In this document: piece after piece, positions 15,276 to 23,164 of the stretch | How positions within the stretch are numbered: position 1 is the first letter of the stretch | Layout: the number at the start of each line of letters is the position of its first letter | Source of the DNA: an uncultured bacterium | GTDB taxonomy: Bacteria; Pseudomonadota; Gammaproteobacteria; Burkholderiales; Burkholderiaceae_D | Assembly: GCA_903872555.1 (NCBI GenBank) | Contig: CAIQLE010000311.1 | Span: forward strand, 1 to 23,164 | Length of the DNA stretch: 23,164 bases | Direction: 5' to 3' | The notes under the pieces: generated by a model | Seen by the model: the letters and a program-made list of their open reading frames with translations, nothing else | Databases searched by the model: none | Told to the model about the DNA's origin: nothing | Translations under genes and position numbers: made by a program

Positions 15276-15491
15276 ATGGATGAATTGAAACAGGCGACGC
15301 AACGGCAAATGTCGTTCGCCGCAACGGTGAAAGCAGTGCTCTGGTCTTTTTTCGGTGTGCGCAAAAACAGCGCCTATGAAGAAGACACAGCAAAGCTCAA
15401 TCCGGTGCATGTAATCATTGCTGGCATCATCGGCGCAATTTTGTTTGTGATCGGTTTGCTGACGGTGGTAAAGCTAGTACTTGCTGGATAA
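15276..15491 (+). CDS. DUF2970 small membrane protein
   Basis: The 71-residue protein has a cytoplasmic-looking first half (ATQRQMSFAATVKAVLWSFFGVRK) and one C-terminal transmembrane helix (VIIAGIIGAILFVIGLLTVV). The pattern and position between ctaG and coxC fit DUF2970, a short family found in beta-proteobacterial cox operons. No activity is known. It starts 14 bases after ctaG, with a GGAG-like site in AGCGGAGCAGTT, and ends 28 bases before coxC, so it is part of the operon. A structural or assembly role in the oxidase is plausible from position only. Confidence 0.85.
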   Translation: MDELKQATQRQMSFAATVKAVLWSFFGVRKNSAYEEDTAKLNPVHVIIAGIIGAILFVIGLLTVVKLVLAG

Positions 15492-15519
15492 TTTTGAACA
15501 ATGTAATCAGGGGATGTAG

Positions 15520-16380
15520 ATGAGTACTCAACAAGGCAATGCGCCCTATTATTTCGTACCTAGCCCATCAAAATGGCCTGTGCTGATGGGTACAGCCCTG
15601 CTGGTCGTGATGGCCGGTGCGTCTGCCTGGGTGAATGGCGTCAGCTGGGGCAAGCCAGTCAATATTCTGGGCCTGATCTCTGCGCTGACCGTGCTGTATT
15701 TCTGGTTTGGTGAAGCGATTGCAGAGTCCGAAGGCGGTCTGTACAACGCGCGTATCGATACCTCTTATCGCTGGAGCATGAGCTGGTTCATCTTCTCCGA
15801 AGTGATGTTCTTCGGCGCATTTTTCGGCGCGCTGTTCTATGCGCGTACGATCACTATGCCTTGGCTGGCGGATCTGGACCACAAACTGTTGTGGCCTGAA
15901 TTCGCAGGTGTGTGGGGTACAGGCGGTCCTGGTGGCGTGATCGAAAAATTCGAGACCATGGGTCCTTTCCCTATTCCGACGATCAACACCGCACTGCTGC
16001 TGACTTCGGGCGTGACTCTGACGATTTCCCACCATGCACTGCGTGAAGGCAATCGCAGCAAAACGGCTCTGTGGCTGTTCGCAACCATATTGCTCGGCGC
16101 TATCTTTGTTGGTTTTCAGGCCTATGAATACTCGCATGCCTACCATGAGCTGAACCTGAAGCTGACTTCAGGCATCTATGGTTCGACCTTCTTCATGCTG
16201 ACCGGCTTCCATGGCTTCCACGTGACCATGGGCGCGATCATGTTGTCCGTCGTTCTGTACCGTGTCCTGAAAGGTCACTTCACAGCAGACCATCACTTCG
16301 CGTTTGAAGGTGCTGCCTGGTACTGGCACTTCGTTGATGTGGTCTGGCTCGGTCTGTATGTTGTTGTGTACTGGCTGTAA
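15520..16380 (+). CDS. coxC: Cytochrome c oxidase subunit III
   Basis: The 286-residue protein has seven predicted helices. It shows the subunit III signatures WFIFSEVMFFGAFFGALF (with the conserved Glu), FMLTGFHGFHVTMGAIML and GAAWYWHFVDVVWLGLYVVV at the C-terminus. Subunit III stabilises the catalytic core and supports proton uptake. The start ATG has AGGGGAT upstream. It is the last structural gene of the first transcription block and is followed by a strong terminator 18 bases downstream. Confidence 0.97.
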   Translation: MSTQQGNAPYYFVPSPSKWPVLMGTALLVVMAGASAWVNGVSWGKPVNILGLISALTVLYFWFGEAIAESEGGLYNARIDTSYRWSMSWFIFSEVMFFGAFFGALFYARTITMPWLADLDHKLLWPEFAGVWGTGGPGGVIEKFETMGPFPIPTINTALLLTSGVTLTISHHALREGNRSKTALWLFATILLGAIFVGFQAYEYSHAYHELNLKLTSGIYGSTFFMLTGFHGFHVTMGAIMLSVVLYRVLKGHFTADHHFAFEGAAWYWHFVDVVWLGLYVVVYWL

Positions 16381-16397
16381 GCGCTTCAGGCTCCAAT

Positions 16398-16425
16398 AAA
16401 AAGCCGCACCTAGGTGCGGCTTTTT
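16398..16425. terminator. Bidirectional intrinsic terminator after coxC
   Basis: A perfect 28-base inverted repeat has its core AAGCCGCACCT / AGGTGCGGCTT, extended by AAA and TTT. It is followed by T-runs in both directions. It lies between convergent genes coxC (+) and the DUF2909 gene (-) and should terminate both. Confidence 0.93.
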
Positions 16426-16457
16426 TACTTCAGACAGCGACGGTTCAAGGTGGCTTG

Positions 16458-16661
16458 TTAGTAAACAATGCCAGTCGGCTGTATCCAGTTGAAATGATAG
16501 GCAATCAGCAGCAGGATAAAAAGCACTATAGAAAAGCCCACGCGCAGAGCCAGTGCATTGACCGTGCGATTGCTGCGACCCTTGTCGCGCATCAGAAAAA
16601 ACAGTGCTGATCCCAGGCTGGAGAGAATCAGTAAGAAGGCAATGGCAACAAGTATTTTCAT
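16458..16661 (-). CDS. DUF2909 twin-transmembrane protein
   Basis: The 67-residue protein has two hydrophobic helices (MKILVAIAFLLILSSLGSAL and RVGFSIVLFILLLIAYHF) joined by a positively charged loop (MRDKGRSNRT). This is the layout of the twin transmembrane DUF2909 family, which is common between coxC and the SURF1 gene in Burkholderiales. It is the only gene of the cox locus read from the other strand, so it has its own promoter in the 16662-16774 gap shared with SURF1. That gap also has the inverted repeat GCGCAC/GTGCGC (16682-16705). Function is unknown. Confidence 0.85.
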   Translation of the reverse strand: MKILVAIAFLLILSSLGSALFFLMRDKGRSNRTVNALALRVGFSIVLFILLLIAYHFNWIQPTGIVY

Positions 16662-16774
16662 CTAAGAGTTCCGCAAGCGACGCGCACACGTAAAGTGCAG
16701 TGCGCTATATCATCAGACGACCGGAGTGGCCGGCCGCAATGAAGTATCCGATAAAGTGTAGAACAGAGATTGTA

Positions 16775-17491
16775 ATGCGAATGTCTTTTCATTTCCGATG
16801 GATACCATTTTTAGCTACGGCAATGCTAGTCATCGCGGGTCTGTTGCTGGGTAACTGGCAGACGCGCCGCGCAGAGCAGAAGCAGGCGATAGAGCAAGCG
16901 ATGATTCAGCGTGGCGAGATGCCGCCTTTGCAGGCAGCAGAGCTGGCAATCGATGCGCAACCCGAGGAATACAGGCGCGTTATCGCAGAAGGTGAGTTTA
17001 TTGCAGGCTGGCCGGTGTATCTGGAAAATCGTCCCTATGAGGGGAAGGCCGGGTTTCATCTGCTCATGCCGCTGCGTATCAGAGCGACTGGTCAAGTCGT
17101 GCTGGTCTTGCGCGGCTGGTTTCCGCGTGATGCCTTGGATCGGGCACATCTGCCTGAGATTCCTGTTCCAAAGGGTAAGCTCAGGATAGAAGGAAAGGTG
17201 CTGAACAGTGTCAGTCGCGTCATGCAACTGGGAGATAAGCCGGCCTTACAGCCAGCGGCGATTGTGCAGACCCTGAGCCTCGAAGAATTTGCTGCCGCAA
17301 GCAGACTGCCCCTGCATACTTTTATAATGCAACAAAGCAGTGACACCGCCGATGGACTGGTGCGTGATTGGCCTTTGCCTTCTGTGGGTATCGATAAGCA
17401 TCGCGGCTATGCCTTTCAGTGGTACGCGCTGGCAATAACGGCATTCCTATTTTTTCTTGTGACTGGATTCAAACGTGGAAGCAAGCCCTAG
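16775..17491 (+). CDS. SURF1-family cytochrome oxidase assembly protein
   Basis: The 238-residue protein has the SURF1 layout of two transmembrane helices at the ends (WIPFLATAMLVIAGLLLGNW and WYALAITAFLFFLVTGF) around a periplasmic domain. Signatures are GNWQTRRAEQKQ, VYLENRPYEGKAGFHLLMPL, VLVLRGWFPRD and KHRGYAFQWYALA. SURF1 helps place heme a in subunit I. I chose ATG 16775 because upstream in-frame starts (16700) only add a polar stretch before helix 1. The next gene starts before this one stops (17-base overlap), so they are coupled. Confidence 0.94.
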   Translation: MRMSFHFRWIPFLATAMLVIAGLLLGNWQTRRAEQKQAIEQAMIQRGEMPPLQAAELAIDAQPEEYRRVIAEGEFIAGWPVYLENRPYEGKAGFHLLMPLRIRATGQVVLVLRGWFPRDALDRAHLPEIPVPKGKLRIEGKVLNSVSRVMQLGDKPALQPAAIVQTLSLEEFAAASRLPLHTFIMQQSSDTADGLVRDWPLPSVGIDKHRGYAFQWYALAITAFLFFLVTGFKRGSKP

Positions 17492-18089
17492 CAATAAAAC
17501 AGACATGCCCGAAGTCCGCAAGCAAACCAACTGGACTTTGTATCTGGTGATGGCGGTGTGTGCTGCGCCCATGATTTTTTCTTACCTGACCTACTACCTG
17601 ATTAAACCTGAGGGCCGTACCAATTATGGTGAGTTGATCGATCCGCGCGCCTATCCTATCCCTGAGCTCAGCAGCAAGGCTTTGGATGGCAAGCCGGCGG
17701 CTCTGCAAGATCTGCATGGTAAATGGATCATGCTACAAGTCGATGAATCAGCCTGTGCCCAGCCTTGTGTCGATAAACTGTTTTATCTGCGTCAGCTGCG
17801 CCTGACCCAGGGCAAGGAAATGGACAGGATAGAGCGTGTCTGGCTGATTACGGATGATGCACCTTTAGACATCGGCCTGATGAAGCAATATGAAGGCACA
17901 CATTTCCTGCGCGTGGATGCAAAAAAACTGGCGGCCTGGCTGCCGGTGACAGAAGGCGGCAACATGAAGAATCATATTTTCATGATTGACCCGTTGGGCA
18001 ATCTGATGATGCGTTTCCCCAAAGATCCGGATGCCAATAAAATCAAAAAAGACATAGGCAAGCTGTTGAAGGCTTCGAGCATAGGTTGA
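17475..18089 (+). CDS. SCO-like membrane-anchored thioredoxin-fold protein (degenerate metal site)
   Basis: The 204-residue protein has an N-terminal membrane helix (about 20-40) and a thioredoxin-like periplasmic domain. It keeps a SCO-type Cys pair (CAQPC, Cys94 and Cys98). The third SCO ligand, a His in D-H-T-x-G, is absent; His167 in NMKNHIFMIDPLG is the nearest but sits three residues closer to the following Asp-Pro. It may be a thiol-disulfide or modified copper-transfer factor for the CuA site rather than a standard SCO. The start is GTG 17475, inside the end of SURF1, or ATG 17505; the former gives 17 bases of overlap. ctaA starts 4 bases after its stop, so the cluster is tightly packed. 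Confidence 0.82.
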   Translation: MEASPSNKTDMPEVRKQTNWTLYLVMAVCAAPMIFSYLTYYLIKPEGRTNYGELIDPRAYPIPELSSKALDGKPAALQDLHGKWIMLQVDESACAQPCVDKLFYLRQLRLTQGKEMDRIERVWLITDDAPLDIGLMKQYEGTHFLRVDAKKLAAWLPVTEGGNMKNHIFMIDPLGNLMMRFPKDPDANKIKKDIGKLLKASSIG

Positions 18090-18093
18090 TCTC

Positions 18094-19269
18094 ATGCTGA
18101 TCGTGCTCGCCATCAAAGCGCTGCTGCTTGCGCTGATCCCCTTGACGCTGGTCTATCTGTCACGCGGCCAGGATCGCTATCGCAGGCTGGCATGGGTCAT
18201 GGTGTTTTTTACGTTTGACCTGATTGTGTTTGGTGCCTTCACCCGCCTGACGGATTCCGGTCTGGGCTGTCCTGACTGGCCGGGCTGTTATGGCGAGGCC
18301 AATCCTTTGCTGGCGCACGAAGACATCCGTGCAGCACAGGTCGCCATGCCGGATGGTCCGGTCACCCTCTTCAAAGCCTGGATAGAAATGATTCATCGCT
18401 ATCTGGCCATGGCAGTGGGTGTGCTGATCATCAGTTCGCTGCTGATAGGCTGGAAGCTATGGAAGCAAACGGGTCTGAAGCGATACCAGCCCTGGCTGCC
18501 AATCCTGCTGCTGATTTTTGTCTGTATTCAGGGTGCCTTTGGTGCCTGGACCGTGACCTTAAAGCTGCAGCCTGTGATTGTCACGATTCATCTCTTGCTG
18601 GGCATGTGCCTGCTGGCTTTGCTGAGCTGGCATGCCTTACGTCAGAGTGCGGGTGCAGATCTTTACAGTGCAGCGAAATCAGATGAGCCTGCGAAGCCGG
18701 TTTCAGGACATGCTGCAGATTCAGCCCTAGCCAAAGCGCCTGTACAAAGCTTGCGCATCGTGGCTGCGATAGCACTCAGTCTGCTATTCATACAGCTTGC
18801 GTTAGGCGGCTGGGTCAGTACCAATTATGCGGCGTTGGCCTGCACCAGCTTCCCGCTCTGTCAGGGTGCATGGATGCCCGAGATGGATCTGGCTCAGGGT
18901 TTCACTTTATGGCGCAAACTGGGCATGACGCAAGGCGGTGAGTATCTGCCTTTTGCTGCCCTGATCGCTGTGCACTGGGTGCATCGTTGTTTCGCTGTGC
19001 TGGTGTTTTTGGTGGTGAGTTTGACGGCCTATCTGGCTTCACGTATCGCTGAAATGCAAGCTTTGGCAGGCGCATTATTTTTACTGATTCTCTTGCAATT
19101 ATTCAGCGGCGTAGCGACCGTGTATTTTCATTGGCCACTCTTGCTGGCAGTACTGCACAATGCGGGCGCAGCCTTGCTGGTGCTGCATCTCGTCATGCTA
19201 AACTACCGTCTCGCATCTACCGCGGCAGACACGGGTGCCGAATTTCACCAGCAGCTCTCCACCACCTGA
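18094..19269 (+). CDS. ctaA: Heme A synthase (CtaA/Cox15)
   Basis: The 391-residue protein has about eight transmembrane helices. The signatures [18 protein letters not shown] (first periplasmic loop with a Cys pair) and [11 protein letters not shown] (the matching loop of the second half) are present. Heme-binding His residues lie in [24 protein letters not shown] and [12 protein letters not shown]. It oxidises the methyl group of heme O to the formyl of heme A. The linker between the two halves (about residues 190-225) is polar and looks variable. It follows the SCO-like gene after 4 bases and precedes ctaB, which makes its substrate. Confidence 0.96.
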   Translation: MLIVLAIKALLLALIPLTLVYLSRGQDRYRRLAWVMVFFTFDLIVFGAFTRLTDSGLGCPDWPGCYGEANPLLAHEDIRAAQVAMPDGPVTLFKAWIEMIHRYLAMAVGVLIISSLLIGWKLWKQTGLKRYQPWLPILLLIFVCIQGAFGAWTVTLKLQPVIVTIHLLLGMCLLALLSWHALRQSAGADLYSAAKSDEPAKPVSGHAADSALAKAPVQSLRIVAAIALSLLFIQLALGGWVSTNYAALACTSFPLCQGAWMPEMDLAQGFTLWRKLGMTQGGEYLPFAALIAVHWVHRCFAVLVFLVVSLTAYLASRIAEMQALAGALFLLILLQLFSGVATVYFHWPLLLAVLHNAGAALLVLHLVMLNYRLASTAADTGAEFHQQLSTT

Positions 19270-19277
19270 TTCCATTC

Positions 19278-20162
19278 ATGTCTACCCTCAGCGCACATCC
19301 GAATCGTATTGCTCAGTACTGGGCGCTCACTAAGCCACGCGTGACGCAGCTGGCCGTGTTTTGTGCAGTGATCGGAATGTTCCTCGCAACCCCCGGACTG
19401 CCAGACTGGCATCTGGTGATTGCCGGCACGATAGGCATCTGGCTGCTCGCTGGTGCCGCCTTCGCTGTCAACTGTCTGGTTGAACGTGAAATTGATGCGC
19501 GCATGGCGCGCACGGCACGCAGGCCTATGGCCATGGGTGAGCTCAGCGTCATACAAACACTGGCATTTTCCGGCGTGATTGGTGGTGCTGGCATGTGGGT
19601 GCTGTATAGCCTGGTCAATCCTCTGACTATGTGGCTGACCTTTGCAACCTTCGTTGGCTATGCCGTTATTTACACCATCATTCTGAAACCAGCGACGCCG
19701 CAGAATATTGTCATCGGCGGTCTGTCGGGTGCGATGCCACCTGCTCTGGGCTGGGCAGCGATTGCGAATGATGTACCGATGGAAGCCTGGATACTGGTGC
19801 TGATTATTTTTGTCTGGACCCCGCCGCATTTCTGGGCGCTGGCACTGTATCGGCGTGATGACTATGCAAAATCAGGCCTGCCCATGCTGCCCATCACGCA
19901 CGGTATGGAATTCACGCGCTTTCATATCTGGCTCTACACCATCATTTTGTTTGCTACGACCATGCTGCCATTTGCAGTGCGCATGAGCGGTCTGCTGTAT
20001 CTGGTCAGCGCCGTGATTCTCGGTGCAATTTTCCTCTGGTATGCCTGGCGTCTGTATCGTCACTACAATGATCTGATCGCGCGTAAGGCGTTTACTTACT
20101 CGATCATTTATTTATCTTTATTGTTTGCTGCCTTACTGATTGATCACTACCTTCCACACTAA
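19278..20162 (+). CDS. ctaB: Protoheme IX farnesyltransferase (heme O synthase)
   Basis: The 294-residue member of the UbiA prenyltransferase family has nine or so transmembrane helices. Signatures are [29 protein letters not shown] (first Asp/Glu-rich motif) and [20 protein letters not shown] followed by GLPMLP. It transfers farnesyl to heme B, giving heme O for CtaA. I chose ATG 19278 because LTKPRVTQL sits close to the N-terminus in this family. An earlier in-frame start (19131) would lie inside ctaA and adds a non-homologous stretch. The stop is directly followed by the SCO start with no spacer. Confidence 0.96.
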   Translation: MSTLSAHPNRIAQYWALTKPRVTQLAVFCAVIGMFLATPGLPDWHLVIAGTIGIWLLAGAAFAVNCLVEREIDARMARTARRPMAMGELSVIQTLAFSGVIGGAGMWVLYSLVNPLTMWLTFATFVGYAVIYTIILKPATPQNIVIGGLSGAMPPALGWAAIANDVPMEAWILVLIIFVWTPPHFWALALYRRDDYAKSGLPMLPITHGMEFTRFHIWLYTIILFATTMLPFAVRMSGLLYLVSAVILGAIFLWYAWRLYRHYNDLIARKAFTYSIIYLSLLFAALLIDHYLPH

Positions 20163-20765
20163 ATGCGCAAGCTTTTCCGTTACCTGTTAATCACACTTTT
20201 TGCATTCAGCCTGCTTGCCTGTGACAACAAGCAGCCCGTGCCGAAAGTGGTATTTGCGAATACAGATATTACAGGCGCCAATTACGCTCAGGGTTTCGAG
20301 CTGACGGATCAGAGTGGTCAGAAACGCAGCCTGGCAGATTACAAAGGCAAGGTAGTGCTGGTGTTCTTTGGCTTTACGCACTGCCCGGATGTGTGCCCGA
20401 CAACCTTGTCGGAAATGGCAGGTGTTATGAAGCAACTGGGCGCTGATGCGAGTCGCCTGCAAGTGTTGTTTGTCACAGTTGATCCTGAGCGCGATACACA
20501 GAGCATGTTAGCCAGCTTCGTTCCTGCTTTTGATCCCAGCTTCGTCGGCCTGTATGGTGACAAGGCTGCGACGGATAAAGTGATCAAAGACTTCAAACTG
20601 TTTGTGCAGAAGGTCCCGAATAAAACCGGCAAGGACTATAGCGTCGATCACACAGCGGGCAGCTATGTGTTTGATCCTCAGGGCCGTATACGTTTGTTTG
20701 TGCGTCACGGACAAGGTGGTGATGCGATATTGAAAGATATACGATTGTTGCTGTCAGGTGCATGA
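20163..20765 (+). CDS. SCO1/SenC copper-insertion lipoprotein
   Basis: The 200-residue protein has a lipobox (FAFSLLAC, lipidated Cys20), so it is membrane-anchored and faces the periplasm. The thioredoxin-fold domain has the canonical copper site: Cys74 and Cys78 in HCPDVCPTTL and His163 in DHTAGSYVFDPQG. SCO proteins deliver copper to the CuA site of subunit II. It closes the oxidase assembly block; the ATG begins immediately after the ctaB stop codon. A strong terminator follows 45 bases downstream. Confidence 0.96.
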   Translation: MRKLFRYLLITLFAFSLLACDNKQPVPKVVFANTDITGANYAQGFELTDQSGQKRSLADYKGKVVLVFFGFTHCPDVCPTTLSEMAGVMKQLGADASRLQVLFVTVDPERDTQSMLASFVPAFDPSFVGLYGDKAATDKVIKDFKLFVQKVPNKTGKDYSVDHTAGSYVFDPQGRIRLFVRHGQGGDAILKDIRLLLSGA

Positions 20766-20810
20766 GTTCTGGTGTGATGTAAGCGCGGTCGACAGATTGA
20801 AAATACAGAA

Positions 20811-20840
20811 TGAAAAAGCGTCCCGCAGGACGCTTTTTCA
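20811..20840. terminator. Bidirectional intrinsic terminator between the SCO gene and rpoH
   Basis: Perfect 13-base arms TGAAAAAGCGTCC and GGACGCTTTTTCA surround the loop CGCA. A/T-rich ends on both sides give a T-run in either direction. It serves the convergent SCO gene (+) and rpoH (-). Confidence 0.95.
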
Positions 20841-20862
20841 TTTGTGATCAGAGTGAGGCTTC

Positions 20863-21762
20863 TTAGGCAAATTCCGCCAGTGCCGTTTTCATTTTTTTCA
20901 TGGCAGCGACTTCGATCTGACGTATGCGTTCTGCAGAGACGCCAAACTCGGCAGCCAGCTCATGCAAGGTGGCACCCGAGCCATCATCATTGGCTAGCCA
21001 GCGCGCCTCGACGATGCGACGCGAACGGGCATCGAGCTGCGACAGGGCTGTTTCCAGGCCATCAGACTGCAGACGATCATACTGTCTGCTTTCCAAAACC
21101 TTTAAAGGTTCAGAATGCTCTGAAGACAGATAGCCTATCGGTGAGAATTTATCATCCTCATCATCGCTGGGCGTTTCAAGCGCAATGTCACGACCAGACA
21201 GACGCATCTCCATCTCGGTCACATCTTCACGTTTGACATTCAGCGTTTTCGCCAGACTGTCGACCTGTTCCGGCGTCATCGTATCCAGACCAGATTTGTG
21301 ACTGCGCAGATTAAAGAACAACTTGCGCTGAGATTTGGTCGTTGCCAGTTTCACCATGCGCCAGTTGCGCAAAATGTATTCGTGAATTTCAGCCTTGATC
21401 CAATGCATGGCATAGGACACCAGACGCACACCCTGCTCAGGGTCGAAACGTTTGACGGCCTTCATCAGGCCGATATTGCCTTCTTGTATGAGATCAGCAT
21501 GTGGCAAACCATAACCCAGATAACCACGGGCAATCGACACCACCAGTCGCAGGTGTGACATCACCATGGCCTGAGCGGAAGCGAGATCACCTTCATCGCG
21601 CAGTTTGCGTGCCAGAGATACTTCTTCTTCCTGCGTCAGCATGGGCAGGCGGTTGACGGAAGCGATATAGGCATCAAGATTGCCTAGGCTGCCGGAAAAT
21701 CCGAGTGCCAGTGCCTGGCGACCGGCCGGCACAAGAGCAGACGAAGCGGACAGTGCTGTCAT
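20863..21762 (-). CDS. rpoH: RNA polymerase heat-shock sigma factor sigma-32
   Basis: The 299-residue sigma-70-family protein has region 2 with DLIQEGNIGLMKAVKRFDPEQ, region 2.4 with YAMHWIKAEI and the diagnostic RpoH box QRKLFFNLR. A region 4 helix-turn-helix near the C-terminus follows (LHELAAEFGVSAERIRQIE). It directs transcription of chaperone and protease genes. ATG 21762 has GGAGA five bases upstream and the usual sigma-32 N-terminus; an upstream in-frame start (21858) would begin inside the CIRCE operator and is rejected. It sits downstream of ftsE-ftsX, as in E. coli, but with its own 200-base control region. Confidence 0.97.
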   Translation of the reverse strand: MTALSASSALVPAGRQALALGFSGSLGNLDAYIASVNRLPMLTQEEEVSLARKLRDEGDLASAQAMVMSHLRLVVSIARGYLGYGLPHADLIQEGNIGLMKAVKRFDPEQGVRLVSYAMHWIKAEIHEYILRNWRMVKLATTKSQRKLFFNLRSHKSGLDTMTPEQVDSLAKTLNVKREDVTEMEMRLSGRDIALETPSDDEDDKFSPIGYLSSEHSEPLKVLESRQYDRLQSDGLETALSQLDARSRRIVEARWLANDDGSGATLHELAAEFGVSAERIRQIEVAAMKKMKTALAEFA

Positions 21763-21848
21763 AGGTTCTCCATCAAAAAGATTGCAGGGGCTTTGTATGA
21801 AGGTCGGCGTTTCCTGAAACAGTACGCACGACCGGCCCGACAAGGACA

Positions 21849-21878
21849 ATATTAGCACTCCCTGTGATCGAGTGCTAA
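21849..21878 (-). promoter_or_regulatory. Candidate rpoH promoter overlapping CIRCE
   Basis: On the minus strand TTAGCA (21878-21873) and TAATAT (21854-21849) are 18 bases apart, an acceptable sigma-70 promoter whose two boxes lie in the two arms of the CIRCE repeat. Transcription would start near 21842 and give an 80-base leader. The leader has a weak stem, GTCGG/CCGAC (21803-21807 with 21837-21841). Bound HrcA would block this promoter directly. Confidence 0.5.
21852..21878. promoter_or_regulatory. CIRCE operator (HrcA-binding site) before rpoH
   Basis: TTAGCACTC (21852-21860), 9 bases, then GAGTGCTAA (21870-21878) is a perfect match to the CIRCE consensus in both arms and in spacer length. 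CIRCE is bound by the HrcA repressor, which usually controls groESL and dnaK genes. Here it lies about 90 bases before the rpoH start codon, in a region with no other gene. No hrcA gene is in the window. Confidence 0.95.
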
Positions 21879-21909
21879 TTCAGGCCGGCGACGCTTTGAT
21901 GCAAGTCAG

Positions 21910-21934
21910 CTTAGCAAAAAGGAAATTCGCTAAG
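21910..21934. repeat. Inverted repeat between ftsX and the CIRCE element
   Basis: CTTAGC (21910-21915) and GCTAAG (21929-21934) form 6-base arms around 13 bases. It shares TTAGC/GCTAA with the CIRCE ends but with a spacing four bases too short. A third copy of the half-site, TTAGCACTT (21959-21967), overlaps the ftsX stop. These may be decayed operators or a stem at the end of the ftsX transcript; no T-tract follows. Confidence 0.4.
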
Positions 21935-21965
21935 GGCTGCGGTCAAGCTGAGCGGTGCTTAGCAC

Positions 21966-22889
21966 TTAGACAGCGGATTGGAGGGCCCGGCGCACAGACA
22001 GTGCCGCACCGACCACACCCAGAGCGCCACTGGCGAGCATCAGCATCAGTACGGTAGGCGGATTCAGGGGATCCAGGCGGAAGCTGGAGCCGTACAACTG
22101 CGCCAGTTGTGTCACCGAGGTATTGAGCAAAGCCAAAGCGCCGAGGACGGCCAGCAGCGCCAGACCGCCGGCGCACAGACCCAATAAGCCACCGGTGTAA
22201 TAAAAAGGTCGGGCGACAAAGGCATTCGTCGCGCCCAGCAATCGTGACACGCCTATTTCTTCATGCTGGGTCAGGACTTGTAGCCGGATGGTATTGAAGA
22301 CCACGGCCAGCACCACACTACAGAGTGTCAGGGTGAGGAGAGCCAGTACGCTGCTGGCCAGTTCCAGCAAGGCTGCCAGTCGTTTGACCCAGGCCGCATC
22401 CAGTTGCACCGTTTCTATGCCTTGCAGATGCTGCAAGGCAGCCGCTAGCTTTTCTATCTGTGCCGGGCCTGCGGTCTGTTCGCTGCTATTGATCTTCAGC
22501 ACATAGGCATCGGGCAGAGGATTGCCGCCCAGCGTGGTCGCTACGTCGGACAGGCCGGCGCGCTGCTTCAGGATATCGAGTGCTTTTTCACGTTCTATGA
22601 AATCCAGCCTGACGTTGATGCCGGCATGTCTGGCGCTGTCGCGAATCTCGGCATTGAGTGCCAGTGCACGTTCACGCGGGAGTTCGTTCGCTAAAAATAT
22701 ACTGATCTCTGGCTCAACGGCCAGTTCGCGTGAGACGGGCTTCAGGTTTTCCAGCAAGGTGAGACCAGCCAGAGGCAGCATCAGTGCAAGTGCAATCACC
22801 ATTACATTGAAGCTAAAACTCAAAGGCATTTCGCGCACGCGAGCCAGCGCGACACTGAATGCCATGCGATGTTCACGTAACCAGTTCAT
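21966..22889 (-). CDS. ftsX: Cell division ABC transporter permease-like protein FtsX
   Basis: The 307-residue protein has the FtsX layout: a cytoplasmic N-terminus ([18 protein letters not shown]), one helix ([20 protein letters not shown]) and a periplasmic domain (about 50-165). Three C-terminal helices follow, with the [20 protein letters not shown] region between them. FtsX works with FtsE to activate cell-wall hydrolases at the division site. The ATG overlaps the ftsE stop by 4 bases (ATGA), so translation is coupled. The C-terminus ends [10 protein letters not shown], as expected. Confidence 0.95.
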   Translation of the reverse strand: MNWLREHRMAFSVALARVREMPLSFSFNVMVIALALMLPLAGLTLLENLKPVSRELAVEPEISIFLANELPRERALALNAEIRDSARHAGINVRLDFIEREKALDILKQRAGLSDVATTLGGNPLPDAYVLKINSSEQTAGPAQIEKLAAALQHLQGIETVQLDAAWVKRLAALLELASSVLALLTLTLCSVVLAVVFNTIRLQVLTQHEEIGVSRLLGATNAFVARPFYYTGGLLGLCAGGLALLAVLGALALLNTSVTQLAQLYGSSFRLDPLNPPTVLMLMLASGALGVVGAALSVRRALQSAV

Positions 22890-23164
22890 ACGCCCACCTC
22901 GCTGCCTGCTTCATGGATGGACATCAGTTTGCCCTGCGAGAGTTCGACAATACGGTCAGCGTTTTGCAAAAGGCGCTCGTCGTGAGTGGAAATAATGCAG
23001 GTGACACCTGCGGCATTGAAAGCTTGCAGCATACTCAGCACTTGTGCGCCACTCTCTCGGTCCAGATTGGCCGTGGGCTCATCGGCCAGAATGATGCGCG
23101 GCTTGTGCACTATGGCGCGCGCAATCGAGACGCGCTGCTGCTGCCCGCCAGACAGCACCTGCGG
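22886..23164 (-). CDS. ftsE: Cell division ATP-binding protein FtsE (5' part missing)
   Basis: The visible 92 residues are the C-terminal part of an ABC ATPase. They include the signature [19 protein letters not shown], Walker [13 protein letters not shown] and the switch His in [11 protein letters not shown]. The gene runs off the right edge; the codon for Val read as a start at 23158 is internal (the frame continues as Pro-Gln upstream), and Walker A lies outside the window. FtsE identity rests on the 4-base overlap with ftsX. It energises FtsX-dependent peptidoglycan hydrolysis at the septum. Confidence 0.93.
   Translation of the reverse strand, partial: PQVLSGGQQQRVSIARAIVHKPRIILADEPTANLDRESGAQVLSMLQAFNAAGVTCIISTHDERLLQNADRIVELSQGKLMSIHEAGSEVGV

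Noticed and set aside
21763..21858. Longer rpoH start at 21858
   Set aside because: It would begin inside the CIRCE operator and downstream of no ribosome site, while ATG 21762 has GGAGA at proper spacing and the normal sigma-32 N-terminus.

Overview
The window looks like chromosomal DNA of a beta-proteobacterium in the Burkholderiales. My best guess is a member of the Oxalobacteraceae or a close relative. This is inferred from the gene content and order: coxBA with a tiny membrane protein, ctaG, a DUF2970 protein, coxC, a DUF2909 protein, SURF1, a SCO-like protein, ctaA, ctaB and SCO; a DUF2244 gene ahead of coxB; and ftsE-ftsX-rpoH. No mobile elements, CRISPR arrays, tRNA or rRNA genes were seen, and no stretch over 300 bases lacks a gene.

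Region 1 (about 1-5470, minus strand) is a lipid and oxidative-stress cluster. In transcription order it holds a secreted glutathione peroxidase, a 137-base intergenic leader rich in inverted repeats, a flavin-dependent oxidoreductase of the amine-oxidase fold, a DUF1365 protein, a cyclopropane-synthase-like methyltransferase, a secreted chalcone-isomerase-like protein and an MFS transporter of the GPH (melibiose carrier) type that runs off the left edge. The flavin oxidoreductase, Cfa-like and GPH-transporter set resembles the singlet-oxygen-responsive lipid genes of Rhodobacter-type bacteria, which are linked to furan fatty acid synthesis. The methyltransferase has lost two of the residues that hold bicarbonate in true cyclopropane synthases, which fits a role other than cyclopropanation.

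Region 2 (5611-8094, plus strand) holds an iron-sulfur photolyase-related protein and a diiron ferritin-like protein that keeps the acyl-ACP-desaturase ligand pattern. Both fit a photo-oxidative theme. Region 3 (8269-10071, minus strand) holds a ComF-type phosphoribosyltransferase, the tRNA methyltransferase TrmL and a periplasmic PCu(A)C copper chaperone.

Region 4 (10178-20765, almost all plus strand) opens with a BioC-like methyltransferase, then a DUF2244 protein behind a good sigma-70-type promoter. The complete caa3-type cytochrome c oxidase locus follows. It encodes subunit II with a fused cytochrome c domain, subunit I, a 35-residue membrane protein, Cox11/CtaG, a DUF2970 protein and subunit III. 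After a bidirectional terminator come an oppositely oriented DUF2909 protein, SURF1, a degenerate SCO-like protein, heme A synthase, heme O synthase and a canonical SCO lipoprotein. Together these supply copper (PCuAC, Cox11, SCO), heme A (CtaA, CtaB) and assembly (SURF1) functions for one enzyme.

Region 5 (20811-23164, minus strand) is ftsE-ftsX-rpoH in the order also known from E. coli. A perfect CIRCE operator lies in front of rpoH and overlaps a candidate promoter. This suggests that the HrcA repressor controls the heat-shock sigma factor itself.
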